Assembly: GCF_016808335.1 (NCBI RefSeq)
Contig: NC_053153.1
Coordinates: 19,045,033-19,109,032, forward strand
DNA length: 64,000 nucleotides
Source of the DNA: Panicum virgatum
Lineage: Eukaryota > Streptophyta > Magnoliopsida > Poales > Poaceae
Direction of reading: 5' to 3'
Shown: positions 35,401 to 46,659 of the stretch, piece by piece
How the letters are laid out: every line of letters starts with the position of its first letter
Numbering within the stretch: the first letter of the stretch is position 1
Program-made: the position numbers and the translations under genes
Notes under the pieces: generated by a model
Databases searched by the model: none
The model's input: the letters and a program-made list of their open reading frames with translations, nothing else
Told to the model about the DNA's origin: nothing

Positions 35401-36846
35401 TTGCGTTGGCCTCGCTGTCAGTCTGGTAATATTCCCGCGTCCACGAAACACACGTCATGTTTGAACTTGAGCATTTTTCATATGCACATGACTGAATTAC
35501 GATTACGCGTTGCAGCATGACAATCTCAGGGTGGGTGTTCATGATCTCAGTTGGCTTCAATGCGGCAGCAAGGTAAATAGAAGGCATTTCTCTTTGCATG
35601 TTCGTGTTCTTCTGAAATTATACAGCTGAATTTGCAGTTAGCTGCAGACTAATACCGTCATGCAAACTGTTCGATCGCTTGTGTGTTCTTCCAGTGTCAG
35701 AGTGAGCAACGAGCTTGGTGCCGGCAACCCAAAGTCGGCAGCTTTCTCCGTCGTGGTGGTGACAGTGTTGTCCTTCATCCTGTCAGTGATAATCTCAGTG
35801 ATCATCCTCCTCTGCCGGGACTACATCAGCTACATCTTCACCGAGGGCGAGGACGTGTCGCAGGCCGTGTCCCAGCTGACGCCGCTGCTGGCTTTCACCC
35901 TCATCCTCAACGGCATCCAGCCGGTCCTGTCGGGTATGCTGAAGCAGAAAATCGTCACACATTATTCACACTGGACATCAGCACGTGGTCCTGTGTTTCA
36001 TATGATTGGTGAGGATCATTTCTGAGCATGCAGGGGTAGCTGTGGGGTGTGGATGGCAAGCCTTCGTCGCATATGTCAATGTCGGCTGCTACTACATCGT
36101 TGGCATCCCCCTTGGGTGCCTCCTGGGGTTCTACTTTGATCTTGGAGCGGCGGTAATAAAACCTCTGCAGGCCATGATTATTTTTAGTTCATTTTGGTGA
36201 ACTTATCATGTCTTTGATACTTAGATATATGAGAGCATTCTTGTAATGTAGGGTATTTGGAGTGGTATGATTGGGGGTACCCTGATGCAGACATTGATCC
36301 TGGTATGGGTTACATTCAGGACCAACTGGGACAAAGAGGTACCTTGACTTTATGGTTTTATTACTATCAAAAGACCAATTTTAATTTTGTGAAGACAAGC
36401 TTTCGCGTTTAAACCTGCAGCCTTCAGCAAATAAAGTAGCACAAAAAACATTTAGGAAAATATTGAAAACTGGAAATGTTGTTAGAATTCAGTTTCCCTA
36501 TAACTGTTTTCTACATTTCCTCTTCCTACGTATATGCTATTTTTGTTTACAAAACATACTTAAAAACAACACATAATACCAGAAAATACTATGTGGGATC
36601 CATAAGTGCAACAATGCTTGGATAAATGCAATCAATCATTTTGCATGCATTCTGAAAAAAGAAGAAGAAGTTTCACTCACATTTTTTAATTATTGTACAT
36701 AAATGTATTTTTCAAATAAGTTTATCCTTTTTAGTCTGTGAGGAACATATAGATGAATTTACACGTCATTGCTCCATTAATTTCAGGTTGAAGAAGCCAT
36801 GAAAAGATTGAATAAATGGGAAGATAATAAGTCCCCTATATTGTGA
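32453..36846 (+). CDS. MATE transporter, DETOXIFICATION 40-like, tandem copy 2
   Basis: Membrane antiporter of the MATE family. Exons 32453-32797, 34794-35425, 35516-35572, 35695-35933, 36034-36152, 36252-36338, 36787-36846, in frame, 512 aa. Exon 1 has a longer Gly/Ala-rich cytosolic N-terminus ([12 protein letters not shown]) than copy 1. [32 protein letters not shown] and [18 protein letters not shown] are present. The tail [19 protein letters not shown] is shorter. Intron 1 (2.0 kb) holds a GC-rich block and a Mutator-like MITE. Exon 4 is nearly identical in sense to that of copy 3 ([26 protein letters not shown]), making 2 and 3 the closest pair by eye. No defects seen. Confidence 0.92.
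33480..34060. other. GC-rich block inside intron 1 of MATE copy 2
   Basis: A block of high GC with overlapping open frames on both strands (for example 33532-33846 and 33693-34022 on -) sits in an AT-rich intron. The translations are Pro/Ser/Arg-rich and match nothing I know. The abrupt composition change suggests an inserted or captured sequence, but I could not find matching ends. Confidence 0.4.
34114..34604. mobile_element. Decayed Mutator-like MITE in intron 1 of MATE copy 2
   Basis: The left end ggaaaaagtctaatttacactc matches the family at 18935. The right end (gttcgagggtgaaaatttt) has lost its last bases, so no 9-bp duplication can be seen. The core has repeated ataagtaattcatttt units shared with the 18935 element. 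Confidence 0.65.
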
Positions 36847-37021
36847 ACCAAAGAGTGAAATAAGTCGTGTATTCTCCGATGAAGGATGAAACTTAGGAGA
36901 TATCGTCCTTTTATTGTCGGACCAAAAATCATACGAGTATATGGATTGTTAAGTCTTGGCCAAATCTATATATTAAGAGTAATCAAGGAAATTAAGATTG
37001 TTGTATGAGGAAAGAACGAGT
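36847..37021. other. 3' region of MATE copy 2
   Basis: Short AT-rich stretch after the stop codon, probably 3' UTR. Confidence 0.4.
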
Positions 37022-37258
37022 CCTTGTTTAGTTCGCGATTTTTTTGGGTTTTTGATACTATAGCATTTTCATTGTTATTTGACAATTAATATCTAATTAT
37101 GGACTAATTAGGCTTAAAAGATTTATCTTGTCATTTACCGTTAATAAACTGTATAACTAGTTTTTTTTCTAACTGTATTTAATACTCCATGCATGTGTCC
37201 GAAGATTCAATATGATGGGTACTGGAGGAAAAATTTTGGAAACTAAACATTGGCCAGA
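37022..37258. mobile_element. MITE with ttgtttagtt ends
   Basis: Left ccttgtttagttcgcga and right, inverted, ggaaactaaacattgg. AT-rich foldback without coding capacity. It resembles other 'CCTGTTTAGTT' grass MITEs. The flanking duplication is unclear. Confidence 0.5.
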
Positions 37259-37441
37259 CAATGTGCCTGATGGTTGAGTGAGAGTGCTGTGACTTGTCAG
37301 GTCGATCAATTGGGAATGCCGACAAGGAGGGCCAACGGTTTTAGGGAGGTGGCGGCTAGGAATTGTACGGGGTAGAGATCGCGATAGTGTTTGCCGGAGT
37401 TAGGTTGTTAGGTTCTACTACTACCTATGCTGTGGAGATTA

Positions 37442-37637
37442 GGTCAGTCTCAGTGGAAATATTATAGTAGCGTCGTGAGAATTAAATTTGCTGACATGAT
37501 ACAGTTTTTATGAAGAGAAAGGATGAAGAGTATCATGAAATATGACAGAAGTGTCATTACCATGACGCTCCTATGACTCGATTACCTAATTTATAGTCGT
37601 GGTAACTGTGTCGATGACACTCCCACTGAGATTGGTC
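37442..37637. mobile_element. Tourist-like MITE (196 bp)
   Basis: Termini ggtcagtctcagtgg and, reversed, gaccaatctcagtggg, flanked by TTA on both sides (37439-37441 and 37638-37640), as in PIF/Harbinger MITEs. Confidence 0.75.
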
Positions 37638-37768
37638 TTAACATGTCTCTACTACCTACCCACCCATATGATTGATGGGCCAGCTTATAAATATCTACTG
37701 AGATTGGCCTTAACATTTCTCTACTACCTACCCACCCATATAATTGATGGGCCAGCTCATAAATATCT
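37625..37768. repeat. 72-bp tandem duplication overlapping the MITE end
   Basis: Two consecutive units begin actgagattgg and end ataaatatct, differing at a few positions. The first unit includes the terminus of the Tourist-like MITE, so the duplication followed its insertion. Confidence 0.75.
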
Positions 37769-37799
37769 CCAAGGCCCAAGTCAATATATCTTCTCGTGT

Positions 37800-38220
37800 G
37801 CTCATTAATAATGGCACATAAGACCGGTCTAAATAGGATTTCATGGAGTGTAAATAGATTTCATGGAGGGTTTCATGACATAAATCATCAATTTTGCTGA
37901 CATGGCAAGAAAAGAGAAAGTTGGAGTTTTATAAAATATGAGGAGAGTTTCATCACCTTGAAACTTATCTGCACAGTTACATAGTTTGCAGTCTAGGTAA
38001 CTATGCCATGAAATTGTACACAGGCCAGTCTTAGTGGGAAGTATCATTGCACAGCTACTAAGATTGTGAACTAGATAAATAAACGTGATGAGTGTTATTG
38101 TAACGACACTCGTCTCACATCATATAACACTTTCGCTTCTATCTCTTCTACAATATCAACAAATTTAATGCAAATAATATTTTCATTAAAATTGGTTTAG
38201 ATTGCTACCGATAGACAAAA
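37800..38220. mobile_element. Further Tourist-like MITE fragments
   Basis: Contains ggccagtcttagtgggaagta near 38023 and repeated tttcatggagg-type motifs, typical of the same MITE class as 37442. Individual ends are not resolved. Confidence 0.4.
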
Positions 38221-38257
38221 GAGGTGCATGAGAGAGAAAACACCAAGCATAATTGGC

Positions 38258-38526
38258 CCTGTTTGGTTTGTGCTAGGACACCTAGCGCTACAAGGGAATC
38301 TTGCATGTATGGAGTACTAAACAAAGTTTATTTGCAATACATTTTCACATATGGGTGCAATTTTGTGCGACGAATCTAATGAGCCTAATTAATCCATGAT
38401 TGCCTACAGTAATGCTATAGTAACCATCCTCAAATCCCACGGTCAAAGACCTAATTAGATTTATTGCGAAGTAACGCAGGGATTGTGGAGTTAATTTTAT
38501 AAACTGTGTTTATTTAATACATTTAA
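38258..38526. mobile_element. MITE fragment interrupted by Helitrons
   Basis: Starts ggccctgtttggttt and carries gacgaatctaatgagcc and gtaatgctatagtaacc, as in the elements at 22995 and 58223. It stops at tttatttaatac where Helitron H4 begins. A similar tttatttaataccc resumes at about 39902 after the Helitron pair, so the Helitrons probably landed inside it. Confidence 0.5.
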
Positions 38527-39059
38527 TCTATTATCTTATTATTTGGCCAACAAACAGAGCCTCCACATTCGCTCTCAAGTTCTAAAAATTCCCACGTTAA
38601 TTGGAGAAAAATAAAAAAATAAAAATTACCCACCACTGTCATTATAATAAAAATTAGCCTAAAATACCCCTATGCGTAATTAAAAATCACCCACCAATGC
38701 CATTATGAAAAATCAAATATAAAATATCATTTAGCCTAAAATACCTCTGTGCCTAATTAAAAATCACCCGCCAATGTCATTATGAAAAGTTAAATATAAA
38801 ATACCATTTAACTATGTATCAGTTACAAACATATACTATTAATAAAAACTAAAGCTAACAACAATCAATTAAAATAAAATAAAAATAAGAATAATTACAT
38901 GCATAATATTATTAAAGCTCAACAAATTAAATTGTTATTATAGGTAGATCATATTTGAATTGTTTTAACCAACAAATAATCTTTAAGTAAGGATATTACA
39001 ATATGCAAAATTTTGAATTTTCAATACTAGTTGTGCAAATGCACGGGCTATATGCCTAG
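38527..39059 (+). mobile_element. Non-autonomous Helitron, copy H4
   Basis: Starts tctattatcttattatttgg and ends with a hairpin gtgcaaatgcac and gcctag. An internal duplication of roughly 100 bp (38640-38790, repeating ttagcctaaaatac) makes it longer than its relatives. It is immediately followed by H5. Confidence 0.7.
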
Positions 39060-39896
39060 TTATCTTATTATTTGTCCAACAAACGAAGCCTCTACGTTCG
39101 CTCTCAAGACCTAAAAATTCCCACATTAATCGGAGAAAAAAATTAAAATTACCACTACTGCCATTAAAAAAACAGACTAAAATATCTTTATACATATTTA
39201 TGAATTACTCATTAGTATCATTAAAATATATTTCTATGCGGACCGCGGACTCCAAGGTGGACCTCGACGACGACGGAGTCGAGGCCCCGTCGCCGCCGCC
39301 GGAGTTCCGGTGCCCGACCCTCGAGCTCATGCGCGATCCCGTCGTGGCTTCCAGCGGCCAGACGTACGACCGCGAGTCCATCACGCGGTGGTTCGGCTCC
39401 GGCAAGTCCACGTGCCCAAAGACCGGGCAGGTGCTGGCGGATCTAGAGCTTGTGCCCAACAAGGCGCTCAATAACTTGATCGTGCGGTGGTGCCGGGAGA
39501 ACGCATCGCCGTGAGGCTGGGAGATAAGAAACATATTACTACTAGTGAATGGTAGTGAATGGTAGTAGTTAAGATCGAGGAGATAGGCAGTCGTGATATA
39601 ATTAGGGTTGTGCTCTTGCCACACGGTCATATCATGACAAAGAAAGATGTAGACAAAAGAAGGCACCACTGCACTAGCAGCAGAGAACCACTCTTGATTA
39701 CTGAAGCAAGTAGCATGTGATGAAAAAGATTTAAATTTATAAATAATAATTAGATAAAAATACAAGATATATTTAGAATATCAATACTAAGCATGTGATG
39801 AAAAAGATTTAATTTATAAATAATAATTAGATAAAAATATAAGATATATTTAGAATATCAATACTAGCCGCACAAATACGCGGATGATCTCACTAG
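39060..39896 (+). mobile_element. Helitron copy H5 with a captured U-box fragment
   Basis: The left about 170 bp match the 5' part of the H family (tatcttattatttgtccaacaaacgaagcc, with ctcaagacctaaaaattccc). The right end has actagccgcacaaatacgcgg and ends cactag. Between them lies a GC-rich U-box coding piece (39233-39513). A near-perfect tandem duplication of about 75 bp lies at 39714-39865 (gcatgtgatgaaaaagattta units). It sits head-to-tail behind H4. Confidence 0.65.
39233..39513 (+). pseudogene. Captured U-box E3 ubiquitin ligase fragment
   Basis: The frame reads PEFRCPTLELMRDPVVASSGQTYDRESITRWF, then CPKTGQVLADLELVPNKALNNLI and VRWCRENASP, then stop. This is the U-box of plant PUB-type E3 ligases (SPL11/PUB family). 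The domain is about one residue short after FRCP, where ISLELM is usual. The usual U-box protein continues with ARM repeats, which are absent. The frame is open from an ATG at 39236, so a 92-residue peptide is possible, but its location inside a Helitron says captured fragment. An expressed mini U-box protein cannot be excluded. Confidence 0.75.
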
Positions 39897-40989
39897 TTAT
39901 CTTTATTTAATACCCATAATTATCCAGACAACGAGCAACTAAAAATCTGAAACGTACGGCGCGCCCTTCGCCGCCTGGCTGCCTGCCACACACGAGGCTG
40001 CTACGGCCTCGGAACTACCAACGGCGTGGTGCCATTGGTGGCCACCATACTTTTTTAGAAAGAATGAAGAAGAATAAGAAAATGAGTATTTATTCCTGGT
40101 CAAAGCGTCGTGCTCAATCATCAGTGGAATCTAACACCTACGGCCACTTTCCTCCCCTGCTAATCATGCTGTCAGCGAGACATGCTTTGAGACAACAAGA
40201 AAAAAACGTAACGTCCCAAGCAGAAGGGGAGGAGGAAACCAAAACAAAAACCAAAGAAAGATGGTGTCCCGGAGCGAAGCAATCGAGCCCAAGTTCCCAA
40301 CCCAAGGGCAAGGCCTCAGGGAAAACGAGCGGCAGGTAGGGAGGCGCCGCCACGTCACAGGTGACGCGCGAGAGCCGTGCCGCCGCCGGGAGGGTCCGGC
40401 CGGCGTCATCACTGACCGCACCGCCGCCGCTGGCTGCAGCTCTACACCTAGCCGTCGAAGCCTCTGTCGTCGTCCGATTACGTTTCAGACCGATTCGCAC
40501 AGATCGTTTGCAAGACGACGAGAATCTTTTTTTTTTCTTTCTTTTCTTTCTCCCCTATCTCACTATCTGCTGCGCGCACGTGCCGGCTGCGTGGTGTGAG
40601 CGACCGGCCGGCCGGCGAGCATTGACGCGCGCAGTACCCGATCCTACGCACCACACGTACGTGCGCCGACGAGCCGTGCGTTTCGCAACGGCCTGCTGCT
40701 GCTGCCTGGCTAGCTAGCGATCGAGCACGCGAGCTGCCAGTGGCCAGTGCTTAGCCATTAGCGAGTACCGAGCGGGACAGCGACCAGAGCTCGCCTTCAA
40801 TTCGTGTGCAGACGCAGCAACGGCAGCGCGAGGTAGGTAGCTACCGCAACGCAAACCAAACTCCCACCACGCGCGCCAAAGGAGAGGAACCCCACCTTGA
40901 GTTCGCTTGGTCCACCCAACCTGATTGTCCTCGTCGCTCTCCTCCGATCCGGCGCCCGGCCGGCCCGCGAGCGATCCTGCTTGCTTGCT
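39897..40989. other. Upstream region of MATE copy 3
   Basis: Becomes GC-rich from 40260. The open frames at 40064-40717 overlap on both strands and show no recognisable domain. No transposon ends seen apart from the possible MITE remnant at the left. Confidence 0.4.
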
Positions 40990-40995
40990 TATATA
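40990..40995 (+). promoter_or_regulatory. TATA box of MATE copy 3
   Basis: tatata in the stretch gcttatatagcagc, about 155 bp upstream of the start codon. Confidence 0.5.
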
Positions 40996-41144
40996 GCAGC
41001 TAGCCCACACGAGCACGCACAACCCCCCATCACTCCCCCAGCGCGCGCGGCTAAGGTCGTTAGTTGCCGTCGGGGCCCGGGCGACGAGCTAGGCAAGAAC
41101 GAAGCATCGTCTTCTATTTCTTGATCGGCGATCGACGAGACGTG

Positions 41145-44100
41145 ATGATGGGCGGCGGCGGCGGGGAGAGCAAGCTGGAGAGCCCGCTGCTGGGCGCGCG
41201 GGGCCCGGCGACGGCGAGCCAAGGCGGCGGCGGCGGCGGCCACGGGGAGGCGGCGAGCGGCCAGCTGGAGGGCATCCTCGGGGACGCGTCGCTGCCGTGG
41301 CGGCGGCGGATGGCCGCGGCGACGCTGGTGGAGATGCGCCTGCTGGTGCGCCTGGCGGCGCCCGCCGTGCTCGTCTACATGATCAACTACCTCATGTCCA
41401 TGTCCACGCAGATCTTCTCGGGCCACCTCGGCACGCTCGAGCTCGCCGCCGCCTCGCTCGGCAACACCGGCATCCAGATCTTCGCCTACGGCCTCATGGT
41501 ACGTCCTCCTCTACTTACCAGAAGCTCCTTGCTCTCCTCGACCCGTGCGTGATGCACTCTTGGCATCTCCAAACTTTTTTCCGCCGGAGATCGATGTGGC
41601 GTGATGTGCCAAAAAGATGGTTTTACCGAAAGGGAAAGGGAATCACTGAATTGGCAGAGAGACAATGGAACACAAAATTACCACCGCATCTATTAGACTA
41701 ATTGTTAGGATTAATATATGTTCTAACTAATTCCCCCATGCATGCATACTCTATATAGTACTAGTACCTAATTGTGCATTGAAATCTCTAAAGCAGATGC
41801 TTTGGTGAAGCCATGGAGAATGAGATTGCAAATACTTTTCTACCTACCTCTACCTTCCCGGCTCGCTCACTGCTGGTCCATTTTTATGATTGTTCCACCC
41901 CCACAAAGTCGTGTAGCTTTTGACTTTATGTTTAATTTGATCCTTGAATCTGAACTAACGATTTGAAGTTAAAGGCAAGATCTGTTTTAACAAAAAAAAA
42001 GAAGTTAGAGGCAAGAGGTATCTGACACCTCTTAAGCTGCTCACACTCTGACAGATGCACGCTTGTAAAATGAAGGGTGGGCACACATTGGCTAGCTAGC
42101 TGCTACTGCTAGTACTACACAAAGGCAACTGCTAGACAAATTGATTGTTCGATTCGGTCCCTGGGTCGGTCCAGTCGTCTATAGTAGTACACCATCTTTT
42201 CCTTGCTCGTTGTTTTAGTCCACGAGCACATGATAGATCCTGAAGAGAACACGCGGCCTTCGTCCTGTAGCCGGAAACAGCATCGGGTGCGTGCGGTGCG
42301 GTGCAGGGCATCTATCCAGCATCCATCATAGATCACTCACTCGCTGGCTCTAGATAGATAGCCAAGTGATCGCCCACATATTCCAAACGGGGGGGAGCCG
42401 CGCCGCACGTCCGCCGCAACAGATGGCCTCTGCCTCCCCCCTCCGGCTCTGCTTGCTTGCTGCGCGTCGCTCTCGCAGCCTCGTCTGCTGCCTGCTGGTC
42501 GATCGACGCTTCGGATACGGAAACGCCACCGCCGATCCAGGCCCCTCAACATCGTTGTTAGCTAGCGCACCGTGATCGACGATCAAGAAGAGGAACTGAC
42601 CGGCGATCGACGGCGGCGGCCCGCCATGGCCGCCGGCGCCGCTCGCGTGCTTCCGTGTTTGCGCGCATGCATGCAGCTCGGGATGGGGAGCGCGGTGGAG
42701 ACGCTGTGCGGGCAGGCGTACGGCGCGCACAAGTACGACATGCTGGGCGTCTACCTGCAGCGCTCCACGGTGCTGCTCATGGCCACGGGGGTGCCGCTCG
42801 CCGTCCTCTACGCCTTCTCCCGCCCCATCCTCGTCCTCCTCGGCGAGTCCCCGGAGATCGCGTCCGCCGCCGCCGTCTTCGTCTACGGCCTCGTCCCGCA
42901 GATCTTCGCCTACGCCGCCAACTTCCCCATCCAGAAGTTCATGCAGGCGCAGAGCATCATGGCGCCCAGCGCCTACATCTCCGCCGCCACGCTCGCCGCC
43001 CACCTCGTCCTCAGCTACCTCGTCGTCTACCAGCTCGGGCTCGGCCTCCTCGGGGCCTCGCTCACGCTCAGCTTCAGCTGGTGGGTCATCGTCGCCGCGC
43101 AGTTCGTCTACATCGCCACCAGCCGCCGCTGCCGCCTCACCTGGACCGGCTTCTCCTGGCAGGCCTTCTCCGGCCTCCCCATCTTCTTCAAGCTCTCCAT
43201 CGCGTCCGCCGTCATGCTCTGCCTCGAGACCTGGTACTTCCAGATACTCGTGCTCATCGCCGGCCTTCTCAAGGACCCCGAGCTTGCATTGTCGTCACTC
43301 TCTGTCTGGTAAAATTCCTGTCTCTCTTTTTATTATCATCATGTGATTGATCTGAGTGTTGCAGTTGCAGTTGTGCAGAACACTGATCTGACATGATTTT
43401 GCATCTTGTAGCATGACGATTTCAGGGTGGGTTTTCATGATCTCGGTTGGGTTCAATGCAGCTGCCAGGTAAAGTAAAGCTTACGATTTCCATTCCGAAG
43501 CAACCAACCAAACTGAACTCGTCCAGATGATCAATGCGAATGGTAAAAATACAAAAAAAAATCGTTTTTGCAATTTCAGTGTCCGGGTGAGCAACGAGCT
43601 TGGCGCCGGCAACCCCAAGTCGGCGGCGTTCTCCGTCGTGGTGGTGACGGTGCTGTCCTTCATCCTGTCGGTGCTCATCTCGGTGGTCATCCTCCTCTGC
43701 CGGGACTACATCAGCTACATCTTCACCGAGGGCGAGGACGTGTCGCAGGCCGTGTCCCAGCTGACGCCGCTGCTGGCGTTCACCCTCATCCTCAACGGCA
43801 TCCAGCCCGTCCTCTCAGGTCAGTACTTGTAGTCCCAGCAGAGCAGAGAACTGATGAAGCAGCAGCCTTCACTCTACAGCACACACTGACAAGAAAAAAA
43901 ATGTCTGAATGACAGGGGTGGCTGTGGGGTGCGGATGGCAAGCCTTCGTCGCCTACGTCAATGTCGGCTGCTACTACATCGTCGGCATCCCCCTCGGGTG
44001 CCTCCTCGGGTTCTACTTCGACCTCGGAGCGGCGGTAACAATCATCATCCCTGCCGGACACTGTCAATTCTTGATCACTGCATGCATCCCTAATCTGTGT

Positions 44101-44477
44101 ATGATGCGTGCCTCTGATGGTGATGGCTGTTCAAAACAATGTAGGGTATTTGGAGCGGCATGATCGGGGGCACACTGATGCAGACCTTGATCCTGGTGTG
44201 GGTGACATTCAGGACCAACTGGGAGAAAGAGGTATGTTGATTTATTACCTAGTAGTATGTACTAATTAACTGTGCTCTTTTTTTTTAAAAAAAAGAAAGA
44301 CATGTTTGCATTTTGTGCAGACATGACAGTGAAATTTAGCTTCAGTAATTTTCAATGGGAGAAGAGAGGGATTATTAATTTAAACGCATGCCATTTGTCC
44401 TTTGATTGCAGGTGGAAGAAGCGCAGAAAAGACTGAACAAATGGGAAGACAAATCTGCTCCTCAGTTGTTGGAGTAA
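41145..44477 (+). CDS. MATE transporter, DETOXIFICATION 40-like, tandem copy 3
   Basis: Membrane antiporter of the MATE family. Exons 41145-41498, 42677-43308, 43412-43468, 43580-43818, 43916-44034, 44145-44231, 44412-44477, in frame, 517 aa. The start is the first of two adjacent ATGs ([19 protein letters not shown]). [25 protein letters not shown]-type [15 protein letters not shown] and [15 protein letters not shown] are present, and the tail is [21 protein letters not shown]. It is the only copy whose introns contain no obvious transposon (intron 1 is 1.2 kb). Intact and closest to copy 2. Location (vacuole or plasma membrane) and substrate cannot be told from sequence. Confidence 0.93.
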
Positions 44478-45132
44478 GCTAGAGTGGAATAAATCTTCCT
44501 CATCGATCTACTGCCAACCGAAGAATGGGACATGGATGCGGTCCTCTACGTACTACTGGACCAACGGTTGAACGAAGCCGGGAAAGAACTGTAAGGTTGC
44601 GCCATTCATCTGCTCAGCGAAGAAGGAATTTTGATGCGAGCTCCAGGCGTCGAGGACCTCGTGGCCAGCGATTCTGCTGCGTCGAATGTTCAATGGAAGT
44701 ACCTGTTCCTCTTAAGAAAGTCAGTGTTAAGTACCAGAGAATTCTGTAGCGCTCATTTCGCTTTATTTGTGTTCCCATCTGTTGTTTAGCGATGTGATTG
44801 TGTATGAACCAGTATTAGTTTTCTTGTCGAGCTTTCCTCAGACAAACTTGTTGAGAAATGGTTATATGCGATTGCTTGGCCACCTGCTCAACTCAGCTCA
44901 GCTTGATGTCGACCACTCAGAAAATGTGGCTGCGCTGCATCACTACTGCATAAGTCAAAAGTTTTGTTTTGGAGTTTTAAATACAAAACTATGAGAATGT
45001 ACTCGTGAAGGAAAAACAAAAGAGATCGATCGATCTGATCCTAAGGGTGCTAGGTATACAGTAGGTAGGTTAGGGAGGGCTTTCCGGCAACTTGAAACCC
45101 AATATAGTTTTGTTATCTACTTTAATGGAATA
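44478..45132. other. 3' region of MATE copy 3
   Basis: Probable 3' UTR and spacer. The short frames at 44525-44994 have no recognisable features. Confidence 0.4.
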
Positions 45133-45635
45133 ATTAGGTGTATAGCCCATGCATTTGCGCGACTAGTATTGAAAATTCAAAAAATTGCATGTCATTGTAT
45201 CCTTACTTAAAAATTATACTATTTTTACTATACATCACCATGTTCATTATCATAAATCATATTTTATTGTTGGTTAAAACAATTCAAATATGATCTACCT
45301 ATAATAACAATTTAATTTGTTGAGCTTTAATAATATTATGCATATAATTATTTTTATTTTTGTTTTATTTTGATTGATTGTTGTTAGTTTTAGTTTTTAT
45401 TAATAGTATATGTTTGTAACTGATACGTAGCTAAATGATATTTTATATTTAATTTTTCATAATGACATTGGTGGGTGATTTTTAATTAGGCACAGGGGTA
45501 TTTTAGGCTAATTTTGTCATAATGGCAGCCGTGGTAATTTTTATTTTTCTATTTTTCTCCGATTAACGTGATAATTTCTAGGCCTTGAGAGCGAATGTGG
45601 AGGCTCCATTTGTTGACCAAATAATAAGATAATAG
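45133..45635 (-). mobile_element. Non-autonomous Helitron, copy H6
   Basis: Reverse-oriented member. On the - strand it runs from agctattatcttattatttgg to the hairpin region (gcgcaaatgcatggg) and a mutated end CCTAA. It is therefore older or more decayed than H2 and H4. Confidence 0.65.
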
Positions 45636-46078
45636 CTAGATACTTATCATCTCATCAGGTAAAACGACGGGAAATACATATTTATCGCAAGCTGCGGAAA
45701 AGATTGATGATGTTGCTTGTCGTCCATTCTTCTCCTACCTTTTCACTTTCACAGTCAGAATCTTGTCCCAATTCTTTGTCCTACTTGACTTGGATTAGTA
45801 TCAATTATTGTTCTCCTTTTTATGTTAGATTAGATCGCTTCTTCATTTCTGGGGCCCGGGTTAGATCCTGTGTCACTTCCGTTTAGTGACTGATATGATT
45901 CATTCATAATGATGAGTCCATGTTGCGCGACTGTGACAGATGAATTCGCAGATAAAGCGAACCTCAGAGTAGGTAAGAATAAAATTGGATCTATCTCCCA
46001 CAAGGCCTGACATTATTTTGCGCTTCCCGCATTTTTGATGAGTTTACGTACATGCTATTTTGGACATATGACACTTAG
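45636..46078. other. Spacer without recognised features
   Basis: No coding region or transposon ends seen. Confidence 0.3.
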
Positions 46079-46428
46079 TGTTGGAATTTATGGGCTTGCC
46101 CACTTTATTCAATAATTCAATGAAAAATAGTTAAAACCTACTACTAAGAGCAAGTATAGTGACGCAAAGTCAGCTGGTCACCCCCGAATCCAATGTGAAG
46201 GAGCGAAAAAACAAGAAAGAGAATGAAATGGGTGAGTCGCGAGTCGCTGGCTTAAAGTGGGCGGATGCGCGCCCGTGCAGCTCCATTCGCTGCGCTGCTG
46301 CTGCTGCTGCACTCGCTGCTCGCCACATGCACTGCGCGGCTACGCCGCTCGCTGCCGCTCCCGCTCCCGCTTCCACATTAATGCTCTCCACACTGGCCTT
46401 TATTTCCGCCGGCTGCTGGCGACGTTAT

Positions 46429-46659
46429 TGTAAAATCAGAGGCGCTGTGGATGAAATCACCGAGCCCTAACTTGGGTCTACGATGAGCTGCGTACAAGGA
46501 TAACAACCTGATAGTACCGGCCATAGAGTTTGTTACAACAAGAAGATCTTAGCTACAACAGAACATATCTATCTCTATGGCCGATATCACACGGTTGTTG
46601 TACAACAACTAACTACACAACACCAGAACCTAAGAACCTCGTGATCTTCTTCTTTAACA
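46429..46659 (-). repeat. 3' LTR of the nested copia element (231 bp)
   Basis: Matches the 286-bp LTR at 51043 except for a 55-bp gap between two gctgcgt heptamers, and a few base differences. The polyprotein stop codon lies within its first bases. Confidence 0.9.

Noticed and set aside
37022..37258. Second Helitron candidate
   Set aside because: It has inverted gtttagtt ends and no 3' hairpin with CTAG, so it was treated as a MITE.
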